Notes under the pieces: generated by a model
Told to the model about the DNA's origin: nothing
The model's input: the letters and a program-made list of their open reading frames with translations, nothing else
Databases searched by the model: none
Part shown: positions 16,365 to 24,407 of the stretch, one piece after another
Layout: every line of letters starts with the position of its first letter
Numbering within the stretch: position 1 is the first letter of the stretch
Assembly: GCF_040081985.1 (NCBI RefSeq)
Contig: NZ_JBEBMH010000031.1
Location: forward strand, 1 to 64,000
From: Kumtagia yinganensis
GTDB lineage: Bacteria; Pseudomonadota; Alphaproteobacteria; Rhizobiales; Rhizobiaceae
DNA length: 64,000 nt
Direction of reading: 5' to 3'
Program-made: the position numbers and the translations under genes

Positions 16365-19298
16365 ATGAATGCCCGACTGACACCTGGGGTCTACATCGAC
16401 GAAGTCTCGGGCGGCGTGCGCCCGATCGAGGGGGTCGGTACGTCGACCACCGGCTTCATCGGCGAGGCAGCGCGGGGTATCCCCAACCGCCCGACCTTCG
16501 TCAACAACTTCGGTGCGTTCCAGCGTGAGTTCGGCAATCACCTGCGGGGCGAGGCGGGATATCTCGCCCATGCCGTGTCCTCATTCTTCGAGGCAGGCGG
16601 CAAGCGCGCAGTCGTGATTCGAGTGCTGCCGGCCACGGCGACCAGCGGCCAGTCGGCGCCAATTCCGGCTCGCGGCGCCGACGTGTGGGGATTGGACCGG
16701 AATGTCCTCCGTCTCCGGGCGCGCGGCGAAGGCGTCTGGGCCGACAGCGTGCGGATCTATATCACCCGCTCGACAGTTTTCACCGAGGCGACCTTCGGCG
16801 TCCGCGTCGACTGGGTCGAGGCCGGGCGGAGCCGTACGGTCGAGACCTTCGATGCCCTGCGCATGGACCCCGAACACGAGGACTACGCCGTCCGGGTGAT
16901 CAACGACCGCTCACGCTTTCTCGAGGCAGACGACCTGCTGCAGGCCGAACTGGACCTCCCGGTCCGCACGGTTCCGCCGCTGCCCGAGGCGGCGGCGCGG
17001 CTCGACCTGGCAGCGCCTTCAGGCACGTTCAACGTGGTGGAGCGCGCGACGCTCGACTTCCGTTGGCGGGACGAACTGTCGGGGGCTGCCGATGCGACCG
17101 GGCGCCTGGTCTTTCCCGATACCGATGCGGCGCTCAGTGCCGACGAGATGGCGCGGCTGCTGATCCCGGCCCTTGGCGCACGGTTCCGCGTGCTGGGGCC
17201 GGTCGAGCCCGCAGCGCTGGATTCGGCGGCGGGGCCCTTTGACGTGAGCGGCGCCGCTGGGCTCACGCTGACGATTGACGGCGTCGCCGTCGCGTTGACG
17301 TTCCAAATGCCCTCGGCCGCGTCGGTCGGCTTGGGCGCCGGCCCCTTCGTGGGCGTGGGCGCCGGGACGCAGCTCGACATCACAGTCGATGGCGTGGCGC
17401 TCAGTTACACGCTGGTCGCGGGCGACGCGGCCGGCCCGGATTCGACGCGGCAGGAGCTGAGGGCGGTTGTCGACAGGGAGTTCGCCGGCGTTTCGAGTTC
17501 GCTCACTGGAGGCGTCCTGACGATCAGCAGCGCGACCGTTGGCGCGGGGTCATCGCTTTCGGTGACCGGCGCGGCTGCGGCGGCGCTTGGCAATCCGAGC
17601 CCGGCCCAGGGTGTCGATGGCGTGGCGGACGCGACCGCCGTGACCGCCGCCGAGGTCGCCGATGCGATTAACGCGGCGCTGGGTGGCACGCCCTACGAGG
17701 CTGTCGCCACCGGCGCGGGGCTGAGGATCGTCCAGATCGACATGGCCGACCACACGCTCGCCGTGACCGCGACGACCGCGCCGAGCGCGATCTTCGCGCT
17801 TGCCGCCAACGCCAACGGCCCGACTCCAACCGGGCTGACGACCGTCGCGGTCGAACCCGCGGTGGCGACCCGCGCCTACCGGGTCATCCGGCTGCTGGCC
17901 GGCCAGGACCAGTTTGATGCCGCGGGCGCTGCGCGGTTGATCACCGTGCGTGTCACGACCGGCGCCGTGCAGAACGAGGTGCAGGTGAACATGGCCGCGG
18001 GCGCGCAACTGTCGCCCGCCGAACTGGCCGCCGCTATCCTTGGCGCGAATGGGGCCGAGAACCTGCCAGCGCTGAATGTCGAGGATGCCACCGAGTACCT
18101 GACGGTCAGTGCCGGGCCTGCAAGTGCCGGCACGACGGTCGAGATCCTGGTCAACGGCGCCGCCATGTGGCGTGACGAGGCGACGTCAGGCGGCGCGCCA
18201 GGCGCGATTGTCGACGATCACGGCGCCGTCGAAATCTCGGTGAGCGAGGCCTTCCTGCCGGGCGTTCCCCGCGTCTCGGGCCCGATCTTTCCTTCGCCCA
18301 AGGCACGCGGCCGAACCGAGAATAGTCCTTCTGCCCCGGTGCTCAGGCCAGAGGAGAGCGACGATGACCCGCTGCGCCTGGTCGGCGGCACCGACGGCAC
18401 CGGCCCGGTGACGGCCGCGCAGTATGCAGGCACTGTCACCCCCACGGGCCGGCGGACCGGGCTTTTGGCCTTTGACGGCGGGCCGATCGCGATGCTGGCG
18501 CTACCCGGCCGCACCGATCCCGCCTTCACTTCCGCCGCCATGGCCTGGTCCGATCGCAACGACGTGTTTCTGATCGTCGATGGACCCGGCTCGCTGGCGC
18601 GCGATTTCGAGATCGGCGCCGACGATGTGCGGCAATATGCCGAGGGGATGCCCTCGCGGTCAAACAACGCCGCGATGTTCTACCCCTGGGTGCAGGTGCG
18701 CGACCCGGTCGGCGTCGGCCGGAACCCGACGCGGTTCATGCCGCCCTCGGGCCATATTGCGGGAATCTACGCCCGGACCGACGTGGCGCGCGGCGTCTGG
18801 AAAGCTGGAGCCGGGATCGAAGCGCAGGTCTCGGGTGCGATTGGGCTGCAGGCCCGGCTGATCGATGCCGACCAGGACCTTCTGAATCCGGTCGGCGTGA
18901 ACTGCCTGCGGCAATTGCCTGGTGCCGGCACTATCGTATGGGGAGCCCGCACGCTCGCCCCAGACCCCGAGTGGCGCTACACCTCGGTCCGACGCATGGC
19001 GCTCTTCCTCAAGCGCTCGCTGAAACGCGGCCTGGTCTGGGCGGTCTTCGAGCCGAACGACGAGGAGCTTTGGGAGCAGATACGCATCTCGATCAACGGC
19101 TTCATGCTGGGCCTGTTCCAGCAGGGCGCGTTCCAGGGCGGGACGCCGGGCGAGGCCTTCTTGGTGCAATGCGATCGCGAGACCAACCCGCAGGAGCTGA
19201 TTGACCAGGGCGTGGTGACCGCACGGGTGTCATTCGCGCCGCTAAAGCCTGCGGAGTTCGTCGTGGTCGAACTGTCGCAGAAATCGCTGGTGAGCTGA
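16365..19298 (+). CDS. Contractile sheath protein (phage tail sheath family), unusually large
   Basis: The 977-aa product starts at ATG 16365 with AAGGAG at 16351. The N-terminus (LTPGVYIDEVSGGVRPIEGV, STTGFIGEA, NFGAFQREFG) and the last 300 residues (DPEWRYTSVRRMALFLKRSL, FEPNDEELWEQIRISINGFM, GGTPGEAFLVQCDRETNPQE) are diagnostic of contractile tail sheath proteins as in Afp2-4, R-pyocins and T4 gp18. The sheath polymerises around the inner tube and contracts to drive it into a target. Most family members have 350-700 residues. Here about 440 residues (roughly 220-660) are inserted, including repeated beta modules (LTLTIDGVAVALTF, LDITVDGVALSYTLVAGD, LTGGVLTISS). They should project from the sheath surface. 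Only one sheath gene is present, whereas Afp and PVC have several. The tube gene follows after 4 bases. Confidence 0.92.
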   Translation: MNARLTPGVYIDEVSGGVRPIEGVGTSTTGFIGEAARGIPNRPTFVNNFGAFQREFGNHLRGEAGYLAHAVSSFFEAGGKRAVVIRVLPATATSGQSAPIPARGADVWGLDRNVLRLRARGEGVWADSVRIYITRSTVFTEATFGVRVDWVEAGRSRTVETFDALRMDPEHEDYAVRVINDRSRFLEADDLLQAELDLPVRTVPPLPEAAARLDLAAPSGTFNVVERATLDFRWRDELSGAADATGRLVFPDTDAALSADEMARLLIPALGARFRVLGPVEPAALDSAAGPFDVSGAAGLTLTIDGVAVALTFQMPSAASVGLGAGPFVGVGAGTQLDITVDGVALSYTLVAGDAAGPDSTRQELRAVVDREFAGVSSSLTGGVLTISSATVGAGSSLSVTGAAAAALGNPSPAQGVDGVADATAVTAAEVADAINAALGGTPYEAVATGAGLRIVQIDMADHTLAVTATTAPSAIFALAANANGPTPTGLTTVAVEPAVATRAYRVIRLLAGQDQFDAAGAARLITVRVTTGAVQNEVQVNMAAGAQLSPAELAAAILGANGAENLPALNVEDATEYLTVSAGPASAGTTVEILVNGAAMWRDEATSGGAPGAIVDDHGAVEISVSEAFLPGVPRVSGPIFPSPKARGRTENSPSAPVLRPEESDDDPLRLVGGTDGTGPVTAAQYAGTVTPTGRRTGLLAFDGGPIAMLALPGRTDPAFTSAAMAWSDRNDVFLIVDGPGSLARDFEIGADDVRQYAEGMPSRSNNAAMFYPWVQVRDPVGVGRNPTRFMPPSGHIAGIYARTDVARGVWKAGAGIEAQVSGAIGLQARLIDADQDLLNPVGVNCLRQLPGAGTIVWGARTLAPDPEWRYTSVRRMALFLKRSLKRGLVWAVFEPNDEELWEQIRISINGFMLGLFQQGAFQGGTPGEAFLVQCDRETNPQELIDQGVVTARVSFAPLKPAEFVVVELSQKSLVS

Positions 19299-19302
19299 TC
19301 CC

Positions 19303-19956
19303 ATGGTCACCGCCCGCCCCCACGACCCATTGCGCAACTTCCAGTTCCGGCTGAAGCTTCTGCCGACTTCTGCGGGGGCTGCGGATGCAGGTCCGGCATC
19401 TGACTACATTGCCGGAGTGAAGTCGGTCTCGGGCCTGAGCGTGGCCATCTCCGCGACCGAGGTCTGGTCCGGCGGAAACAACCGGCATCGCTACGCCCAG
19501 CCCGACAAGTGTAGCTGGGAGGCCATCACGCTCCAGCAGGGATTGGCGCGAGACACTACTTTGTCGACGTGGGCCGAGGCGGCGGTCAGCTATGCGACGA
19601 TAGGCGCGCCGCCGCCGGGTGTTCCGGTCAAGCGCAACGTCGTCCTAGACGTCTGGGATCCGTACAAGACAGAACCGCCCGAAGGCGGGACGGACGCTGG
19701 CCCAGGCGAGGTTCTCCCTGCCCAGCCGCTCTTCCGTTTCGTCATCCACAATGCCTGGATCAGCCGCTTCGAGGCGATGCCGGGGCTGGACGCGATGGCC
19801 AACGAAATCGCGCTGATGTCGGTCGAACTCACCCACGAAGGCTGGCACGGCCTTTCGCTCGACGGCGGCGGATCGTCCAGCAACAGCATTCTTACCGAAC
19901 CCGGAGCAACCGACCTCTACCAGGAGCCTGGGCCGGATTCACCCATGTTCGCCTGA
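19303..19956 (+). CDS. eCIS inner tube protein 1 (Afp1/Afp5-like, T4 gp19 family)
   Basis: The 217-aa product begins MVTARPHDPLRNFQFRLKLL, the typical first strand of gp19/Hcp-like tube proteins, followed by VKSVSGLSVAISATEVW and a central WAEAAVSYAT helix. It ends with strands ending ELTHEGWHGL, another family landmark (LTHEGW/EF). Two loops are longer than usual. As the first of two tube genes it may be the specialised ring contacting the baseplate, or the main tube; the order does not decide this. It lies 4 bases after the sheath stop, and its ribosome binding site overlaps the end of the sheath gene. Confidence 0.87.
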   Translation: MVTARPHDPLRNFQFRLKLLPTSAGAADAGPASDYIAGVKSVSGLSVAISATEVWSGGNNRHRYAQPDKCSWEAITLQQGLARDTTLSTWAEAAVSYATIGAPPPGVPVKRNVVLDVWDPYKTEPPEGGTDAGPGEVLPAQPLFRFVIHNAWISRFEAMPGLDAMANEIALMSVELTHEGWHGLSLDGGGSSSNSILTEPGATDLYQEPGPDSPMFA

Positions 19957-19987
19957 GGCGGACTGCAACGTCTGAAAGGAATTCGCC

Positions 19988-20518
19988 ATGCCGATCGGCA
20001 TCCGCTTCGAGGGCAATCGCCGCGATCCCTACCGGAACTTCAACTTCGTGGTGAAGTTCGGCAACACCGAGGTTGCCGCCTGCCGGAAGATGTCTGGGCT
20101 CGACGCCACGGTCAACGTCGTCGAGTTCCGTGCAGGCAATTCCATGCACACCAATGTCGAGCGGTCACCGGGCCGGGTCGAGTACCAGGCGGTGACGCTG
20201 GAATCCGGAAAAACCAACGACCTCGCCTTCGAGGAATGGGCGAACATGCTGATCACCAACGAGACGCGCACCACGCGGCCGGCCGATCCGGGCTTTCGTC
20301 GCGACGTGACGATCGAGGTGCGCGACGTCGATGGCACGCCGGCGCTGAAGTACATCCTCTACAAGGCCTGGGTCACCAAATACACCGCCATCTCGGACCT
20401 GGCCGGAGACGGCAACGATACAATTATTGAGACGCTGGAAGTGACCCACGAGGGCTTCGACCGACTGCCGGTTCAGGCCGGCGGTGGCGCGGACGAGGAA
20501 GAGGCGGCGGCCGAGTAG
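19988..20518 (+). CDS. eCIS inner tube protein 2 (T4 gp19 family)
   Basis: The 176-aa product starts at ATG 19988 with GAAAGGAA upstream. The N-terminus MPIGIRFEGNRRDPYRNFNF, followed by KFGNTEVAACRKMSGL, VEYQAVTLESGKTND and ETLEVTHEGFDRL, matches the standard tube protein of eCIS particles (Afp1/Pvc1 type). Its length is close to the family norm of about 150-170, with an acidic tail (GADEEEAAAE). It most likely forms the stacked hexamers of the tube. A stem-loop follows in the 72-base gap before the next gene. Confidence 0.9.
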   Translation: MPIGIRFEGNRRDPYRNFNFVVKFGNTEVAACRKMSGLDATVNVVEFRAGNSMHTNVERSPGRVEYQAVTLESGKTNDLAFEEWANMLITNETRTTRPADPGFRRDVTIEVRDVDGTPALKYILYKAWVTKYTAISDLAGDGNDTIIETLEVTHEGFDRLPVQAGGGADEEEAAAE

Positions 20519-20539
20519 GCCCGATCCTGGATTTTGGAG

Positions 20540-20563
20540 GGGCCGGGCCGAGACCCGGTGCCC
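20540..20563 (+). promoter_or_regulatory. Stem-loop after the tube genes
   Basis: GGGC CGGG (20540-20547) can pair with CCCG (20554-20557) and GCCC (20560-20563) around a 6-base loop, with a GT bulge, giving an 8-bp GC-rich stem. No T-run follows. It sits in the longest internal gap before 43 kb, just after the most abundant structural genes. It could stabilise the upstream mRNA or partly terminate, lowering expression of baseplate genes. This is inference. Confidence 0.35.
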
Positions 20564-20590
20564 GCGCGTCTTTGCCTTCGGGAGTGAATA

Positions 20591-21415
20591 ATGTTTTCGA
20601 ACGAGAGGCACATTCTGCTGGATAGGGGGCTCACCGATGCCGCCGGCGCGCGCCACCGGCATGCGCGGCTGGCGCCCGTGGACGGGCGCGCCGAGGAGGC
20701 GATCGCTTCGCTTGCGGGCCGTCCGGTGAGCGGGCCGCAGAAAGACCGGGTGCTAACCGGCACGCTGGCCGGACTGGGGGGCTATGACACGGTTACGCCG
20801 GACCTGGCTGCCGCACTGTCGCGTTCGGATCGCGACCGTCTATTCCTGGAGTTACGAGCGACGCTCTTCGGCGAACGGATCCAGTTGACGACACGCTGCT
20901 TGAACCCGGCCTGCAGGGCTGAGGCAGACATCGACCTTACCCTGTCGGAGCTTGTGCCGCCGGCACCGCCCGAGCCGCTCCCCGAAACGGTTGAAGTCGT
21001 CCTCCCGGGCGGGACGGTGCGCCTGCGTCCGGTGATCGGCGCCGACGATCCCGAGGCCGAAGAGATCTGGCCCACGCTGGTGACCGAGGGCGACTGGGCG
21101 GCGCTGGGGCCAGCCGACCGGCAGCGCGCCGCGCTTGCGCTGGCCGAAGCCGACCCCGGCCCCGCGCTGGGCTTCGCGGTCGGCTGCCCGGAGTGCCACC
21201 TGCCGATACCGATCGAGATCGACCCGCTCGAGCTTTTGGCGCGCGAACTGCAGATGGGCGCGCACAGGCTACTGGCCGAGGTGCATTCTCTGGCGTTCCA
21301 CTACGGCTGGTCCGAGGCCGAGATCCTCGCCCTGCCCCGCAATCGGCGCTGGCGATACCTGGAGCTGATCTCGGCCCAGTTGACCGGGGGCGCCCTGACG
21401 GACGGATGGAGGTGA
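20591..21415 (+). CDS. Zinc-ribbon baseplate chaperone-like protein (T4 gp28/bp28-like)
   Basis: The 274-aa product starts at ATG 20591 after CGGGAGTGAATA. Two cysteine pairs (C103/C108 in RCLNPAC and C199/C202 in GCPEC) lie in strands typical of a split zinc ribbon. The C-terminal stretch LLAEVHSLAFHYGWSEAEIL, then ALPRNRRWRYLELI, is typical of the small baseplate-hub assembly proteins of contractile tails, which help mount the hub and are often not part of the final particle. It lies between the tube genes and the gp53/gp27-like genes, as in other eCIS loci. The exact function is inferred from family and position. Confidence 0.65.
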   Translation: MFSNERHILLDRGLTDAAGARHRHARLAPVDGRAEEAIASLAGRPVSGPQKDRVLTGTLAGLGGYDTVTPDLAAALSRSDRDRLFLELRATLFGERIQLTTRCLNPACRAEADIDLTLSELVPPAPPEPLPETVEVVLPGGTVRLRPVIGADDPEAEEIWPTLVTEGDWAALGPADRQRAALALAEADPGPALGFAVGCPECHLPIPIEIDPLELLARELQMGAHRLLAEVHSLAFHYGWSEAEILALPRNRRWRYLELISAQLTGGALTDGWR

Positions 21416-21417
21416 CG

Positions 21418-21618
21418 ATGGCGGTCGTCCAGATCGGAATGTCTCGGCGCGATCTGGAATACGAGCTGCAGTGGAAGCTGCGGCGCGCGCCGTCCGATCC
21501 CGCACGGCTGCAGGATTTCATGAACGAGCTTCTCGTCCACTTGATCGACATGAACAACCAGGCGATCGCCGCCTCGCTGGCTGATCGCGACCGCAAAGAC
21601 CTGCCCGAGGGAGGCTGA
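21418..21618 (+). CDS. Small eCIS protein (66 aa), unrecognised
   Basis: ATG 21418 lies two bases after the preceding stop, with ATGGAGGTGACG giving a ribosome binding site (GGAGG). The product is helical and soluble: MAVVQIGMSRRDLEYELQWK, then RLQDFMNELLVHLIDMNNQA. Small helical proteins occur at this place in other contractile-tail clusters, where some act as baseplate assembly factors. No family is assigned. Confidence 0.6.
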   Translation: MAVVQIGMSRRDLEYELQWKLRRAPSDPARLQDFMNELLVHLIDMNNQAIAASLADRDRKDLPEGG

Positions 21619-21620
21619 CC

Positions 21621-22382
21621 ATGCCCGTGCGCGCCACCACCTCGGCCCCCAGCCCGCAGTTGCCCAGGCTGGAGCGCGGCAAGCTGATCCGGGTGAACGC
21701 CGTCGCCGAGGCGCAGGGCGCGACGGCCGACACAGGCGGTCTGCCTACGGCGGCGCTGGTCTTCCAGTACAACCCATCCACCATCACCCGGTCGCGGACC
21801 GGCCGTTGGGAGACCCGTACCAAGCGCAATGAAAAGGTCGCGACCGCGCAGGAGCAGCGCGCCGCCTCGGGCAGCGGATCGGCCAATCTCCTGGCAGAAT
21901 CCGAGACGATCTCGCTGAAGGTGACCTTCGACGCGACAGAGATGATCCTGAACGGCGAGGCGAAGGACGGCATCCTGCCGGAACTTGCGTTCCTGGAAAG
22001 CGCCTCGCTGGGCAAGATACAGGAGCGGCGCAAGCAGGGCGGTGACGGTTCGGCCGCACGAACGGTGCGGCCGGACGAGATGCTGCTGGTGCTTGGACCG
22101 CGGCGGGCCTTCCCGGTGGTGATGACCGGGCTGACCATTACCGAGCAAAAGTTCGCACCCGACCTGACGCCCATCCGGGCCGAGGTGGACCTGAAGTTCA
22201 ACGTGCTGGAGCCGGTGGATGTCGCGTACAACACTTGGGTCGCGACCGCCTTCGATCAGATCGTCAGCCGCCGCACCAGCCTGTCGGCGACGGTCGAGGA
22301 AGCCGGGACAGTGTCCGACATCCTGTCAAGCGCGGTCGCCGGAGCCGGTTCGGGCATGGGTTCGGATGGGACTGAGATCTGA
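21621..22382 (+). CDS. CIS tube/LysM-associated baseplate protein (Afp7/Pvc7-like, gp53-type)
   Basis: The 253-aa product starts at ATG 21621 after GAGGGAGGCTGACC. The motif ALVFQYNPSTITRSRTG, then ISLKVTFDATEMI, then LLVLGPRRAFPVVMTGLTIT and FAPDLTPIRAEVDLKFNVLE is diagnostic of the N-terminal domain of Afp7/Pvc7 (CIS_tube domain; FxFNPs..i.....). In Afp/PVC this protein sits between tube and baseplate hub and carries a LysM domain at its C-terminus. Here the LysM part is absent and is apparently supplied by the 95-aa gene immediately downstream. Confidence 0.82.
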   Translation: MPVRATTSAPSPQLPRLERGKLIRVNAVAEAQGATADTGGLPTAALVFQYNPSTITRSRTGRWETRTKRNEKVATAQEQRAASGSGSANLLAESETISLKVTFDATEMILNGEAKDGILPELAFLESASLGKIQERRKQGGDGSAARTVRPDEMLLVLGPRRAFPVVMTGLTITEQKFAPDLTPIRAEVDLKFNVLEPVDVAYNTWVATAFDQIVSRRTSLSATVEEAGTVSDILSSAVAGAGSGMGSDGTEI

Positions 22383-22384
22383 CC

Positions 22385-22672
22385 ATGATCAAAAACCGCA
22401 ATTCGCGTCATAATGGCCTGGCCACCTACCGGGTGCCGATCCCCGGCCGCGACGGGACCGCTGACATCTGCCAGCCGCGCTTCCGCCCGACCGTCCTGCC
22501 AGAGACGGTGACGCAGGCCATCAGTGCCCAGGATCGGCTCGACACTTTGGCCTCTGCGCTGACCGGCGATCCCCAAGGCTTCTGGCGACTTGCCGACCTG
22601 AACCGCAGCTACGATCCGGCGAGCCTGCTGGACCCTGGCCGGACGATCCGCGTGCCCCGGAGGGTGCGATGA
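22385..22672 (+). CDS. LysM-like tail protein X (baseplate)
   Basis: The 95-aa product starts at ATG 22385, two bases after the previous stop. After a short basic leader it reads VTQAISAQDRLDTLASALTG, DPQGFWRLADLNRSYDPASL and GRTIRVPRR. This is the LysM/gpX pattern (RLD.LA...GDP..WWRIADLN...DP..L..G..I..P) used by contractile tails to lock hub and tube. It looks like the LysM half of the Afp7-type protein encoded as a separate gene. The stop overlaps the start of the hub gene (ATGA-type overlap at 22669). Confidence 0.78.
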   Translation: MIKNRNSRHNGLATYRVPIPGRDGTADICQPRFRPTVLPETVTQAISAQDRLDTLASALTGDPQGFWRLADLNRSYDPASLLDPGRTIRVPRRVR

Positions 22673-24033
22673 CCACACTACAATACGAGCCGCGACTGCG
22701 GCTCTGGATCGATGGGGTCGAACTGCCGCTGGCGGGCGACAGAGTGTTGGAACTGGAGGTCGAAGAAAGCACGGACGCCGCGTCGTCCTTCCGGATGACT
22801 TTCGACATGAGCCCGGTCAGCGACGCGGCCGAGGGCGACTGGAGTCTTCTGGAACGCGGGCCCTTCCAGGAAGCCACTGGCGGACCGACTCTGGAACTGA
22901 TGAGCCGTATCACAATAGGCTTCGTTCTAGCCCCCGATCCCGGGGCAGGCGAGGTCATCGCCGAGAACGTCTTCGATGGTTACGTGACCGAGATGCATCC
23001 GGTCTTCGGCGAGGCCAGAGTCGAGGATAGTCGGCTGGAGGTATCGGGGCTGGATGCCTCGTGCCTGATGCATTTCCAGACCGTAGTCAAGACCTGGTCG
23101 GGCAAGTCCGACAGCGAGATAGCAGCCACGATCTTCCAGAAATACGGGTTCAAGACCGACGGAACCTCAATCGAAAAGACCGCTCCGGTGCGCGAACTGG
23201 TGCGCGGTGCGATGGTGCAGCGTTGCACTGATGCTGAGTTCCTACGGCTTCTGGCACGCCGGAACGGGTTCGAGACCTATGTCGAGCTGGAACAGGGCGA
23301 GATCACCGAGGCCGCCCATTCTACCGTCCAGACGCGCGGCCATTTCCACGCCCCGGGCACGGAAGGCCGCGAGGTCGACACGACCAAGGTGCAACCCGAA
23401 TTGCAGCTGTTCCCACGCGACGCCCCGTCGTTGCTCGAGTTTGACGCACGCTGGGAAAGCCACCAGCCGACACGAATGCGTAGCTGGCGGCTGAACGAGC
23501 TTACCCGGTTGATTGAGCGGAAGGACACGACTGACCCAGGATATCCCCGTCTGGGCCAAGACCCGCGCGAGAAAATCATCGGCGCGCGGCTAAAACAGAT
23601 CGAGTTCGGCGGCCCGGCGATGGACCCGTCGGAGGGCGCGAAGGCGGTCAATGCCGACACGGCACTGAACGTGCTAGAGGCGAGCGAGATATTCTCCGGC
23701 CGGACACCGCATCACTCGACTGAACTCGAAGCGATGAACACCGCCGCGATGCGCGAGGCCGACTGGTTCGTGCGGGGCGCAGGCGTCGTTCGTGCTGAAC
23801 GCTACCCGGCGATCGTGCGGCCGCGCCGCCCGGTCGGGCTAAATGGCGCGGGCCATCTTTTGAACGGCATTTGGTATTGTCTTTCGGTGTGCCACCGCTG
23901 GGCCCGTAACCAGCATCTTGCCGAGGGCGCGGAGAGTGAACAAGTCAGCCGCCGCTACGAAGCCGATGTCCGGCTCGCCCGCCACGGACTGGGACCGGGG
24001 GCCGGCGCGGCGTCGCGGGAGGCCGCATCATGA
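22669..24033 (+). CDS. Baseplate hub protein, gp27/VgrG N-terminal type (Afp8 part)
   Basis: The 454-aa product carries the phage late-control gpD fold. Landmarks are PRLRLWIDGVELPL, ENVFDGYVTEMHPVFGE, LEVSGLDASCLMHFQTVVKT and AATIFQKYGF, then RCTDAEFLRLLARRNGFETY. These match gp27, VgrG and Afp8 hubs, which form the trimeric ring joining the tube to the spike. The C-terminal part (LNGAGHLLNGIWYCLSVCHR) belongs to the second hub domain. The spike domain that Afp8 carries in the same chain is here a separate gene 20 kb downstream (43653-44870). It begins with an ATG overlapping the previous stop and ends overlapping the gp25 gene. Confidence 0.88.
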   Translation: MTTLQYEPRLRLWIDGVELPLAGDRVLELEVEESTDAASSFRMTFDMSPVSDAAEGDWSLLERGPFQEATGGPTLELMSRITIGFVLAPDPGAGEVIAENVFDGYVTEMHPVFGEARVEDSRLEVSGLDASCLMHFQTVVKTWSGKSDSEIAATIFQKYGFKTDGTSIEKTAPVRELVRGAMVQRCTDAEFLRLLARRNGFETYVELEQGEITEAAHSTVQTRGHFHAPGTEGREVDTTKVQPELQLFPRDAPSLLEFDARWESHQPTRMRSWRLNELTRLIERKDTTDPGYPRLGQDPREKIIGARLKQIEFGGPAMDPSEGAKAVNADTALNVLEASEIFSGRTPHHSTELEAMNTAAMREADWFVRGAGVVRAERYPAIVRPRRPVGLNGAGHLLNGIWYCLSVCHRWARNQHLAEGAESEQVSRRYEADVRLARHGLGPGAGAASREAAS

Positions 24034-24407
24034 GCTTCTCCGCAATCCGCTTCCCATTCGGCATCAGCGCGCGCGGCGCGGTCTCGGGCGCTTCGCGGAC
24101 CGACGTGATTCGCCAGCAGATCGAGCAGGTCCTGTTCACCAACCCCGGAGAAAGAGTTGGCCGACCGACCTTCGGCTGCGGGATCGAGCGGCTAGTCTTC
24201 GCCGGTACCGGATCGGCCACGATCGCGGCGGCGGAATACACGATCTCCGTCAACCTGCGCGAGGCGATGGGCGACCTGATCGACGTGGATGCAGTGCGGG
24301 TAACTGCCGAGGATGCCGAACTGTTGATCGACATCCTTTTCACCATCCGCGCCACCGGCGAAGAGCTGCACATGGCCACGACCCATCCGCTTGAGGGCGC
24401 AACGTGA
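24030..24407 (+). CDS. Baseplate wedge protein, gp25/gpW family (Afp9-like)
   Basis: The 125-aa product has the short gp25 fold: VIRQQIEQVLFTNPGERVGR, PTFGCGIERLVF and LREAMGDLIDVDAVRV, then a final strand ILFTIRATGEEL. gp25 is the universal core-bundle wedge protein that starts sheath assembly in contractile tails. The EPR motif position (NPGERVGRPTFG) is intact. Its start overlaps the hub stop and its stop overlaps the next GTG start, so translation is coupled. Confidence 0.93.
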   Translation: MSFSAIRFPFGISARGAVSGASRTDVIRQQIEQVLFTNPGERVGRPTFGCGIERLVFAGTGSATIAAAEYTISVNLREAMGDLIDVDAVRVTAEDAELLIDILFTIRATGEELHMATTHPLEGAT

